DNA from: Verrucomicrobiales bacterium
GTDB taxonomy: Bacteria; Verrucomicrobiota; Verrucomicrobiia; Verrucomicrobiales; DEV007
Assembly: GCA_014239335.1 (NCBI GenBank)
Contig: JAAZZC010000119.1
Span: 1-47,818 of the forward strand
DNA length: 47,818 nucleotides
Direction: 5' to 3'
Within the stretch, counting starts at the first letter, position 1; every line of letters starts with the position of its first letter. Positions 19,801 through 26,797 of the stretch are shown one piece after another. Below the pieces are notes generated by a model. It was not told the DNA's origin. It saw nothing but the letters and a program-made list of their open reading frames with translations, and ran no database searches. The position numbers and the translations under genes are program-made.

Positions 19801-20471
19801 TCAGCAAAAGATAGCGTCCGTGAATTCATTACATGGTGAGCTCCAAGTTTGAGAAGCAGATCACGCTTTTCAGGAGTTCCAGCAGTTGCGAAAATTTCTA
19901 GTCCTAATCCACGAGCAATTTGAATTGCAGCCATTCCCACTCCGCCCGTACCAGCATGAATAAGAACACTTTCTTTTTTTCTCATCCTCGCTAGTTCATG
20001 CAAACTGTAATAAGCAGTCAAAAAGACAGTCGGCAATGTCGCCGCTTGTTCAAAAGTCATTGAATTAGATTTTTTAAAAATCATCTTTTCACTGACCGTG
20101 ACAAATGAACGAAAACAATAAGGAGCCATGCCGACGACCTCATCACCAATCGCAAAATCTTTAACTTTTTTTCCCACACTGACAACGGTTCCTGAGAAAT
20201 CATCGCCAAACCATTTCAAATCAATCGGATTGCCTGGATACATTCCCAGAGCCTTCATCACATCTCGAAAATTAATCCCTCCCGCCTTAATTTGAACTTC
20301 AACTTGATCTGGATCAGGCGAGCATCTGATCGTCTCATTGAGAGACAAATTAGTCAGTACTCCAGGTGAACTAATCTCTAACTTGAAAGGAATTATCGAC
20401 TCCTCTGACAAGACAGCTTCGGCTAAACGGTCAGATTGCTTTTCAGCTTTAAGAGGGTATAACCGATTCAC
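13812..20471 (-). CDS. PKS-NRPS hybrid, C-terminal half: ER-KR-ACP-C-A(Gly)-PCP-acyl-ACP-reductase-like
   Basis: 2219 residues from a GTG start. Domains: enoyl reductase 30-350 (VLIHAGTGGVGMAAIQIA); ketoreductase 365-560 (Tyr519 in QANYNAGNAFLDAL, IDD at 462-464 as in B-type KRs); ACP with Ser679 (GLDSL); condensation 752-1190 (HHIISDAWS, 881-889); adenylation 1225-1710 (YTSGSTGEPKG, Lys1702); PCP with Ser1759 (GGDSL); and a reductase-like domain 1820-2205. The A-domain pocket is D1414, I1415, L1418, Q1457, L1480, G1482, L1504, V1512, W1513, K1702, matching the glycine code with Val for Ile. The last domain has TTGNATRCAT, VSFIGLGSIGKG and Cys2149 in REMTGCILASIF, resembling fatty acyl-ACP reductase. 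The start lies seven codons after the stop of the preceding gene, in the same frame, in the middle of a linker that is continuous in related synthases. The chain is probably released reductively. No phosphopantetheinyl transferase is in the window. Confidence 0.9.
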   Translation of the reverse strand: MNRLYPLKAEKQSDRLAEAVLSEESIIPFKLEISSPGVLTNLSLNETIRCSPDPDQVEVQIKAGGINFRDVMKALGMYPGNPIDLKWFGDDFSGTVVSVGKKVKDFAIGDEVVGMAPYCFRSFVTVSEKMIFKKSNSMTFEQAATLPTVFLTAYYSLHELARMRKKESVLIHAGTGGVGMAAIQIARGLGLEIFATAGTPEKRDLLLKLGAHHVMNSRTLSFADEIMNITDGEGVDCVLNSLAGDFISKSFSVLSPFGRFIEIGKIDVYNDSKIGLQQLRNNISYFVVDLAQHLQDRPDYVAEIFAKLAKSFDSGEYSPLDHTVFPITEAAEAFRYMAQGKHIGKNVLSFDCDSIPIAPCTEEGHLFKSDATYLITGGMSGFGFELAKWMLRNGAYHLILVSRSGARDASIIKDIEYLRSEGKEIVDFRADVTSLQEVEKIMVKIGSELPPLKGIIHGAMVIDDQFMIDMNEECFNKVLYPKMLGAWNLHRATQNIDLDHFIQFSSFSTVIGAVKQANYNAGNAFLDALSHYRHSRGLSALTINWGALIEAGFVERNQKTATYLNKLGMKPYRMLDTQHVISLFLPKSNAQVVASVVDWAQLVKLSPALSTAPLYSKVVQRLSVRGSGGSVRPKVLAAQGEERLKILEDFITDQVASVFGTKVAKIDRDTALTNIGLDSLMAIELMNRMESELGINLPMGSVLNGPNIKELAASLLEQILAVDENASEISSAGNLSSSDIASFERAGEESMEFPLSEGQKALWFLYQLSPESAAYNLVFSSKLTPLVDIEAMESAFRALFERHPMLSATFHQVNGELIQRVEPKKTIDFREHDASSMNEEQIKELIEEHAELPFDLEKGPVIRLELFRNDQGSHFVLLAMHHIISDAWSVSLLMNDLIESYFSIKSGKNLDLNPIEYSYQDYVNWQQHNLAGPYKIRASEYWGSSLSGVSGSLDLPTDYPRPAVQTFNGGRLSFILEDNLASKVLELAQSQSTTLYSTMLTAYNALFHRYCDQDDIVIGSPMAGRNQKEIGDMLGYFVNMVPLRSSTHDDPSFIEFLNQTSASVNGAIEHQDYPFSRIINDLKMPRDPARSPLFQVSFAMERVPGIDEQGIAVFLIGKGGHQFSVGDMTVETIDLNLRQAQFEITLVVEESGGQIFGCWQYNRDLFKPETIQKLSETFSLLLEHITRDPDIRISEIELLGKEESELIISSWNSTDADYPKDKGIHHLVEEQALKTPSTVAVRFGEQKVTYQELERLANNVAGTLIDQNIGPDDSVALIVERNALMIAAMLGVLKSGAHYVPIDPDYPCHRIQKMLKDSGSSLLFVTEGTHHLAPPDFTGIFRVEECADIIELPDRPLFNADNLAYVIYTSGSTGEPKGVEISHSAAVNFLTSMRQNPGITRLDRLLALTTLSFDISILEIFLPLITGAQVVVATKEDARDGRRISRLLNDHAVTIMQATPTTWRILMESGWEGRNGLKILCGGESMPRDLADFLVNSADEVWNLYGPTETTVWSTCTKVLSSEEKLSIGKPISNTKIYILGDNNNIQPISFVGEICIGGAGLARGYRGKEELTDESFIEVDIPGQGHQRLYKTGDLGRWRPDGTLECLGRIDFQTKLRGFRIELGEIEFAIMSYEAVSSAVVIKRDDLPSGEALVAYFVIESELTNELLTGIKEHLRDRLPNAMVPAYFVNLEALPLTPNQKIDRKALPSPEYSMMELEHNFISPSTITETKLAEIFSDAFDIPKVSIKYNFFDMGGDSLMAVKIVTRVSNALEKNIPLEAFFRYPTIEKFAGFVDSPASMENVSEPLISGEEVDTEYLSFQFTDNDKLDSLPNIDAVALSYIPQSFIEVTGLGKSELLNKWFGNKARLTNLYRTQWGTIGLIMLPIFEVDLYDDSNPIRSIIMDGLRLSAKLGARKASLTGVLPLVTNDGLDVINWMRENDEEVNLPIITTGNATRCATIVKSVEGILANSGRDMSDLKVSFIGLGSIGKGTLGLLLDVLPHPRGIIMSDIYRQEDRLEELQDRLLASGFVGEIDICSCRSELPDKVYESELIIAASNVPNIINIEKVRPGTMIVDYSFPSSFSLIDAAKRAERDGDLIFTSGGQLRLGQQIEEVIYLPRVAEEMLEIINPEKLQSIIVRDSREMTGCILASIFTEMDSGVGVTLGEFTGTEALSHYEFINDLGLGAARLQMQSYFVTDEAVQKFRGQSSSESTNING

Positions 20472-20492
20472 ATATCTGACACCATCCCTTTA
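20472..20492 (-). other. In-frame TAA and short linker separating the two synthase genes
   Basis: On the minus strand the PKS frame runs …GAA ATT GCT TAA AGG GAT GGT GTC AGA TAT and continues into the GTG start of the next gene. No frame change is needed. Translated through the stop it reads ENEIA-*-RDGVRYVNRL. Highly reducing PKSs normally have an unbroken EIALRxGxRYVxRL-like linker here, between the pseudo-KR and ER domains. One base (TTA Leu to TAA) would explain the interruption. AGGG lies 14 bases before the GTG, a poor distance for a ribosome binding site. Confidence 0.85.
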
Positions 20493-23400
20493 AGCAATTT
20501 CATTTTCTTGGTCAGATAGAAGGAATTCTTCAAAAATATCATATGATTCAGATCCGCGACTTTGTTCATCTAAATCAATATGTTTCCAATGAAAATCAGG
20601 ATACTCACCTCTAGCTACACGAATGATACCCACTACAGGGGACATTGCGATCCCATTAAGCATATCACCTCCTTTAACGTGCACAGTGCCTCGGGTTAAG
20701 ATCAAAACTTTCGGGTTTAACTCGAAGTCTTTAGACGATAATGTTTTGACGAGCTCTAGCAAATGCATAGATCCAGTTCTCTGAGCACCTATTAAATCAG
20801 CTTCTGAAGAACTCCCATCTAATGGCCCTGCCTCAATACCAAATGCATGAACAATTGCATCCACTTGAGGCATGTTAGCAATTACCGTACCTATTTCCTG
20901 ATCAGGTAATAACCTAACAACTTGATTGGATTCATCTTTAAAGCGTTCAGACAATTCTTTAAAGAAAGAATCATCCTCAGAGAAAATAATTACGGCCCCT
21001 TTGTTGTTTAAATCTCCAAGATCCCCCAAGCCGTTCTCTTCTTTGTTGAGATCACCCTCTTCAATTAGTGATGAAGAGCCCCTATGAGCCATGAAGGCAG
21101 TCTGACCAGACTCATCTGGGTCAGGTGTATTGACAAATGATACTACGCCCTCGTATCCACAACTTAATAATAAATCTTTCCACTCTGGACAATTCAATAA
21201 TGCCGAATTGGGCCTCAGATCAGTGTCAGTATATTGCCACCAACCTTTCAACAATCCGAAAATAAGATCCAATGCACTACGAGAACGAGTTACTTCCAGA
21301 AAAATGAGCAAGCCATCATCTGCCAGGCAGCACTTTAATTGTTCGAGAGTATTTTTAAGATCAGAAGTGGCATGAATTACATTAGTTGCTAGAACCAAAT
21401 CAAAAGATTCAGGAACAATTCCCTGATCTGATGGAGATTTCTCTATATCAAAAAGACAAAATTCAACTGACGCATTATTAGTAAATGCCTTCTTCGCCTC
21501 AGCAATGAAGGCCTGACCAGTATCAGAAAAGGTATAATCGAATTTATTGGGAGATAATTTTTCAAGAACGCTCCGGGTCAATGATCCTGTCCCAGCTCCA
21601 ACTTCAAGAATTCTGACTGCACGGTCCTCCGAAACGCCCTCTATGGCTTTTTGGACAGCAGCTGAAATCATCTCGTTATTTGCAGGAAAATCAGCTCCAT
21701 TAACATAAAAAGATTCCAGCACTTCAGAGGATCCTTTTGGGAAAAGAACCTCAAGAGAATAAGCCTCTCCTGAAAGCACTTCAGTGAGCCTAGGCCAAAC
21801 TAGTTGATAAAGATCAAGATCCGCTCCTTGGCTCGGGTACTTCATCCTAAGATGATCCAATTCCTGCGTTACATCAATACCGCGGACTTCACGTATTATT
21901 CTCCATTCCCCTTGACCTAATTCTTCTAAGGGTCCCTCAACTGATAAAGCCTTCAGTTGAGCCATGACTAAGCGTTCATGTTCGAGAGAAATACCTAACT
22001 CTTCTATAATCTTGCTCGTTGTATAAATAGAGCCACAATCAGGATTCCAGCCTAGCTGCATTAATGAACTCTCAAAACAGTGGCGTGCCAAGCTGTCAAC
22101 TTCTTGAATGAAATCCTTATAGTAAATTGCTAGATCATACCTTTCATACCTTTCATTTTTTCCAGCATTAACTTCCTCCAGAATCTGGTCAAAATTTGAA
22201 AATGCTATTTTCCCTTCCACTCGACTGCCCCTTAGCCGCTTAGGTTCCCAAGAAAATTCATAGAAAGAATTATTAATTGATTCTATTTCTTCATCTTTCT
22301 GATCAATTCTTTCAACACAAAAACCCAAAACATCGGCAACTCTTTGTCCTTCCCCGTTCATAACAATAATGTCAGCTATGACACTTTCACCATCATCAAA
22401 TGTGACTGTGGCATGTGCCCACAACTTATCTGGAAGAGAATCCTTATACAGGTGCACTCTGCGAATAGAAGAAGGCAGGTAAAAATTCTGACTAGGCCTT
22501 GATCCTTCTGGGATAACTTGTGCCCCTTTGAGTGCATGAAAACATGCATCGAGAACGGCAGGATGAAAATGATAATTTGAAAGTGTATTGACTATTGCGG
22601 GGGGGACTTGAATCTCTGCAACGGATTCATTGGGCTTACTCCAAACATTAAGGAGCTGACGAAAGTTGGGACCAAACTGATAACCTGCCTTATCATATTC
22701 TTTATAATAATCCTCATGAGTGGAATGCTTTTCCATACGGGATTGGATAGAATTAAGAGATTCATCACAGGAATCTGGTTCTGGATTTGCCCGTCGAATT
22801 AATCCCTGAGCATTAAGTTCCCAAGTCTTACTCTCATCAGTGGAAGAATATACACGAAATGACTTTTGCGATTCAGTATATGCTACACGAACAGTAGGAA
22901 CATTCTTATCTGAAATAAAGAGCGCCTTCTGTGTCTTTATTGATTCAACAGCATAAGACTCTTCGGGGAACAAGTTTCTGGCAACTGCAAGACCTATCTC
23001 TGCATAGCCTGCTGCTGGGAAAATAATACTATCCCAAAAACAATGGTCTTGGAGATAATCGTGCTCTCTTGGGTCAAGGCGAAACTCCCAACAAGTCTCG
23101 GGGGATCTCTGTCTTAACCCAAGTAGAGGATGATCCATAGCTTGTAGCCGATGCCTGAAGGATTCGTCACATTCAATCCAGAATCTTTCATGATTCCACG
23201 CATGCCTTGGAACATTCACTACTTTACCCGACCCCTGATTAATAGCAGCCCAATCAACTTGTACTCCCTCTATATGAAGTCTCGCTAAATTCTCAAGAAT
23301 AGCTTCCAATTCTCTTTCTTTGCGCCTCAGAGAACAAAGGACTGAACATTTTTTCCCGAGGGCTCCGACGGAATCAGCAATTGGAGCAGCAAGTGCAGGA

Positions 23401-25835
23401 TGAGGACCTAATTCAAGAAATAGCTCAGAACCATCATTGGATAATGACTCAATGGCTGAGGAGAACAGAACGGGTTCCCTGACATTTCGCCACCAATAAT
23501 TATTATCTAAATCGCCACCCTCGAAGAGTTCGCCAGTAACAGTTGAGTAAAATGGAATTTCGGAACTCTTTGCAGAAATTGTCTCTAACGCATTAATTAG
23601 ATCATCTTTAATAGGATCCATTTGATGAGTATGGAACGCGTAATCAATACGAAGCCACCGCACAAAGGCCCCTTCCTTTTCAATACTTTTAACAATGCCT
23701 TTCAATGCCTGAGTGTCTCCTGCAAGGGTGACCATTGTAGGCCCATTGATAACAGCTACCTGAACCTCATCTTCTTGACCTTTGATTACCCTTTCCGCCT
23801 CAGCTCTGGAAAGTCCCACAACTGCCATCTTACCCTTTCCGCCTGTCTTATTTTGCAAATGACTCCGATGAAAAATAACCTTAATAGCATCTTCAAGACT
23901 GTATACTCCTGCAACGTATGCTGCAGCAACCTCACCAACGCTATGCCCAACAACTTTCTTAGGCAAGACTCCCCATGTTTTCCACAATTCGGCAAGAGCA
24001 ACTTGCAGAGCAAAAATAGCAGGCTGCGCAATATCTGTCCGATCGATCCTTGATAACTCTTCATTAGAATTCATTTCTTCGACCAAGGACCACCCAGTCA
24101 ACGGCTCTAATATGGAATTAATTTTTTCTATTGTTCCTCGAAAGACAGGCTCATTCCGGAAAAGTTCTTGCCCCATACCCCACCACTGTGCTCCCTGCCC
24201 AGTAAATACAAATACTGGATCAGCATTAGTAACAGAACGTTTGCCAATAATACATCCTGGAGATTCTATATGATTTAAAATCCATGATTTTAAAGTCGAT
24301 CTTATTGATCCATTATCATCACCAATGACAACCATTCTCTCATCAAGGCTCTGAAGATTTAACCCGACCGAAGTGCAAACTTCACTAATATGATCAGTAT
24401 CGTTTTTAAGAAATTCGCAGTACGATTTAGCTGCACACTCAAGACCCGCTTCACTGTTTCCACTGACTGGCAACAAAAATGGGCGGCCAATCAAGTTTCG
24501 ATAAGATTCGTCACTTATTAGGCAAGGTTCATTTTTTACTGACTCAAGAACAACATGGGCATTGGTTCCGCCAAACCCAAAAGAATTCACAGCGCTAACA
24601 GGAAGAAAATCGCCCATTGATGGCATGGGCATATTTTCCCGAGGAACCCTTAACTTCAACTCTTTGAAGGGAATGTTAGGGTTGGGCGTTTCGTAATTAA
24701 GGTTTTTAGGAATTCGCCGATTATGCAAAACTAATGCTGCCTTTATCAGGCCCGCAATCCCAGATCCAGATTCCAAATGACCTATATTGGATTTTACAGA
24801 TCCTATGATGCACTGTTCAGATTCTGATCTTCCCTCACAAAGAACTTCTCCAAGAGCCCGCGTCTCAATGGGATCACCAACAGGCGTGCCCGTGCCATGA
24901 GCCTCCATGTAACCTACTCTGCTAGGGTCAATACCGGCTTGTTGGTAAGCCTGACGCAACATAGCCGCTTGTGAATCTCTACCAGGAACAGTCATCGAAG
25001 ATGTATTACCGTCCTGATTTACTACCGTAGCCTTGATCGTAGCATATATACGATCGCCGTCCCTATGCGCGCGAGCAAGAGGCTTAATAAGAATCATTCC
25101 TGCACCTTCACCTCTCACATATCCGTTAGCTCGGGCATCAAAAGCAAAACATTGACCACTCGGCGACAGCATCGACGCTTTGGAAAAACCAATTGAACTA
25201 TCAGGCATCAACAATGCATTAACTCCACCAGCAAACGCAGCATCACATTCCCCACTCCAAATACTCTTACAAGCAAGATTAACCGCTACGAGAGCAGATG
25301 AACATGCCGTATCAATAGAGATGGAGGGTCCTTTTAAATCATAAAGATAACTGATACGGTTCGAAGCGATTGATAGTGTGCTGCCAGAATTTGTATGAAC
25401 ATCAATGTCTGACTCCCCCATCATTTGGATCGATCCATACTCATTAGATGATATACCTACATAGACACCAGTGGCTGAACCTCTCCAATTAACAGGCTTT
25501 TCCCCCGCATCTTCGAAGGCTTCCCATGTTAGCTCAAGCAACCAGCGTTGTTGCGGATCCATGCGCTGAGCTTCTCTGGGGGAAATGCCAAAAAAAGATG
25601 CGTCAAATTTGTCCACATCGTCAACGAAACCTCCCCACTTAGTTATCATCTTGATAGGGATTGAACTATCAGGATGATAGTAACGGTCTGCATTCCATCG
25701 ATCATCGGGAACTTCCCGAATTCCCGATTTTCCTTCTATGAGAAGATCCCAGAACAAATCCGGGCTATTAGCTCTCCCCGGAAACCGGCATCCTATTCCA
25801 ACTATCGCGAGAGGCTCTTGCTTTGATTCTGGCAT
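20490..25835 (-). CDS. Highly reducing type I PKS, N-terminal half: KS-AT-DH-C-methyltransferase-pseudoKR
   Basis: 1781 residues. Ketosynthase 1-430 has all three active-site residues (Cys178 in DTACSSAL, His313 in EAHGTGT, His353 in NIGHLE). Acyltransferase 540-850 has GHSVGE (Ser632) and YAFH at 732-735, a mixed form between the malonyl HAFH and methylmalonyl YASH signatures. Dehydratase 900-1190 has His931 in DHCFWDSIIFP, where the usual HxxxG glycine is Asp, and Asp1096 in LDACFHAL. The SAM methyltransferase (about 1300-1560) carries ILEVGAGTGSLT near 1410. A pseudo-KR structural region follows from about 1600. The ORF stops at TAA within the pseudo-KR/ER linker, and the next ORF resumes in the same frame. 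It carries no ACP, ER or active KR, so it must work with the next gene. The 164 bases upstream are AT-rich and probably hold a promoter, which I could not define. Confidence 0.92.
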   Translation of the reverse strand: MPESKQEPLAIVGIGCRFPGRANSPDLFWDLLIEGKSGIREVPDDRWNADRYYHPDSSIPIKMITKWGGFVDDVDKFDASFFGISPREAQRMDPQQRWLLELTWEAFEDAGEKPVNWRGSATGVYVGISSNEYGSIQMMGESDIDVHTNSGSTLSIASNRISYLYDLKGPSISIDTACSSALVAVNLACKSIWSGECDAAFAGGVNALLMPDSSIGFSKASMLSPSGQCFAFDARANGYVRGEGAGMILIKPLARAHRDGDRIYATIKATVVNQDGNTSSMTVPGRDSQAAMLRQAYQQAGIDPSRVGYMEAHGTGTPVGDPIETRALGEVLCEGRSESEQCIIGSVKSNIGHLESGSGIAGLIKAALVLHNRRIPKNLNYETPNPNIPFKELKLRVPRENMPMPSMGDFLPVSAVNSFGFGGTNAHVVLESVKNEPCLISDESYRNLIGRPFLLPVSGNSEAGLECAAKSYCEFLKNDTDHISEVCTSVGLNLQSLDERMVVIGDDNGSIRSTLKSWILNHIESPGCIIGKRSVTNADPVFVFTGQGAQWWGMGQELFRNEPVFRGTIEKINSILEPLTGWSLVEEMNSNEELSRIDRTDIAQPAIFALQVALAELWKTWGVLPKKVVGHSVGEVAAAYVAGVYSLEDAIKVIFHRSHLQNKTGGKGKMAVVGLSRAEAERVIKGQEDEVQVAVINGPTMVTLAGDTQALKGIVKSIEKEGAFVRWLRIDYAFHTHQMDPIKDDLINALETISAKSSEIPFYSTVTGELFEGGDLDNNYWWRNVREPVLFSSAIESLSNDGSELFLELGPHPALAAPIADSVGALGKKCSVLCSLRRKERELEAILENLARLHIEGVQVDWAAINQGSGKVVNVPRHAWNHERFWIECDESFRHRLQAMDHPLLGLRQRSPETCWEFRLDPREHDYLQDHCFWDSIIFPAAGYAEIGLAVARNLFPEESYAVESIKTQKALFISDKNVPTVRVAYTESQKSFRVYSSTDESKTWELNAQGLIRRANPEPDSCDESLNSIQSRMEKHSTHEDYYKEYDKAGYQFGPNFRQLLNVWSKPNESVAEIQVPPAIVNTLSNYHFHPAVLDACFHALKGAQVIPEGSRPSQNFYLPSSIRRVHLYKDSLPDKLWAHATVTFDDGESVIADIIVMNGEGQRVADVLGFCVERIDQKDEEIESINNSFYEFSWEPKRLRGSRVEGKIAFSNFDQILEEVNAGKNERYERYDLAIYYKDFIQEVDSLARHCFESSLMQLGWNPDCGSIYTTSKIIEELGISLEHERLVMAQLKALSVEGPLEELGQGEWRIIREVRGIDVTQELDHLRMKYPSQGADLDLYQLVWPRLTEVLSGEAYSLEVLFPKGSSEVLESFYVNGADFPANNEMISAAVQKAIEGVSEDRAVRILEVGAGTGSLTRSVLEKLSPNKFDYTFSDTGQAFIAEAKKAFTNNASVEFCLFDIEKSPSDQGIVPESFDLVLATNVIHATSDLKNTLEQLKCCLADDGLLIFLEVTRSRSALDLIFGLLKGWWQYTDTDLRPNSALLNCPEWKDLLLSCGYEGVVSFVNTPDPDESGQTAFMAHRGSSSLIEEGDLNKEENGLGDLGDLNNKGAVIIFSEDDSFFKELSERFKDESNQVVRLLPDQEIGTVIANMPQVDAIVHAFGIEAGPLDGSSSEADLIGAQRTGSMHLLELVKTLSSKDFELNPKVLILTRGTVHVKGGDMLNGIAMSPVVGIIRVARGEYPDFHWKHIDLDEQSRGSESYDIFEEFLLSDQENEIA

Positions 25836-25999
25836 TCAGTTTGCAAAAATTAATTTGTTTTATGCGTTATTAATTTAAACGAATCCATAATAAAGGAATC
25901 GATAAAAAAATAAAGCAAACCAAATAGTTTATTAATATCTAAAATAGATTTATAATTTATAGAGAAGCACAAATGATTTACATCCAGTCTCCTAAAACA

Positions 26000-26767
26000 T
26001 TAAAATCCAATCGAAGCTCCACCGTCAACCGTTAGAAGAGAACCTGTTACAAAGCTCGCTGCTGGCGAACAAAGAAAAACCGCAGCATGACCAACCTCGT
26101 CAGGTTGACCCATTCTGCCCATCGGCGTTCTACCAAGAACTTTCTGCCTCCTAGGCTCGTCTCCTTTAAATGAATTTAATGCCATTGCGGATTCAATCCA
26201 ACCAGGCAAAATTGCATTCACTCTGACTCCATTCGGAGCAAATTCAGCTGATAAATTATATACTGCTCCATGCATAGCAGACTTCGCCATTGAATATGAA
26301 GTGACAAGTGGCAACCCTATCACAGTTGCCATAGAGGAAATCCACAAAATCGAACCAGATTGATTGTCGAGCATTGCAGGAACAAATTCTTTCGTAATGG
26401 CAAGGGCCCCTCGTATATGGACATCAAAAACCTCCATGAATTCTGAATCCTGTAAGTCAACGAATGGCTTCTTGCAGTTAATTCCAGCATTATGCACCAG
26501 ACAAGTCGGCTTCCCATGATCAGAAAGGACCTTTTGAGCAAAGTCTGGAATCTCATCAATCCGCGCGATATCTTGAGAAAGATAACTGACCCGTTCACCA
26601 AGTTCAGCAGCGGCTTCGGTCAGCACCGTTTCACGCCTTCCGACAAGAATCACTCTTTCGGCCCCTGCAGCAAGCATGCATCTTCCAATACCTAGACCAA
26701 TGCCTGTTCCTCCACCTGTTATCAAAACTGTTTCTCCGGACATGCTGTAAGGATTTTCCATACTCAT
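26000..26767 (-). CDS. SDR family oxidoreductase
   Basis: A classical short-chain dehydrogenase/reductase of 255 residues. It has the cofactor loop TGGGTGIGLGIG, an NAG motif in VHNAGINCKKPF, catalytic Ser in ILWISSMATVIG, and YSMAKSAMHG (YxxxK). The C-terminal FVTGSLLTVDGGASIGF is usual for the glucose/gluconate dehydrogenase-like group. It lies 30 bases downstream of the enolase-superfamily dehydratase gene, so the pair probably acts in one sugar-acid pathway such as oxidation or reduction of a keto sugar acid. It sits 164 bases upstream of the PKS start on the same strand. A role in modifying the polyketide is possible but less likely than sugar metabolism. An in-frame ATG two codons downstream is an equally good start. 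Confidence 0.85.
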   Translation of the reverse strand: MSMENPYSMSGETVLITGGGTGIGLGIGRCMLAAGAERVILVGRRETVLTEAAAELGERVSYLSQDIARIDEIPDFAQKVLSDHGKPTCLVHNAGINCKKPFVDLQDSEFMEVFDVHIRGALAITKEFVPAMLDNQSGSILWISSMATVIGLPLVTSYSMAKSAMHGAVYNLSAEFAPNGVRVNAILPGWIESAMALNSFKGDEPRRQKVLGRTPMGRMGQPDEVGHAAVFLCSPAASFVTGSLLTVDGGASIGF

Positions 26768-26797
26768 AAGTTATTATATTTATATAATATTAGATAT

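Noticed and set aside
12708-25835. Fungal or other eukaryotic contamination, because the domain order resembles fungal hybrids
   Set aside because: No introns are needed across about 12 kb, the genes sit in a bacterial operon layout, and base usage looks like that of the neighbours.
25836-25999. Promoter hexamers in the AT-rich gap before the PKS gene
   Set aside because: Several TATAAA-like strings occur, but none has a -35 element at an acceptable distance.
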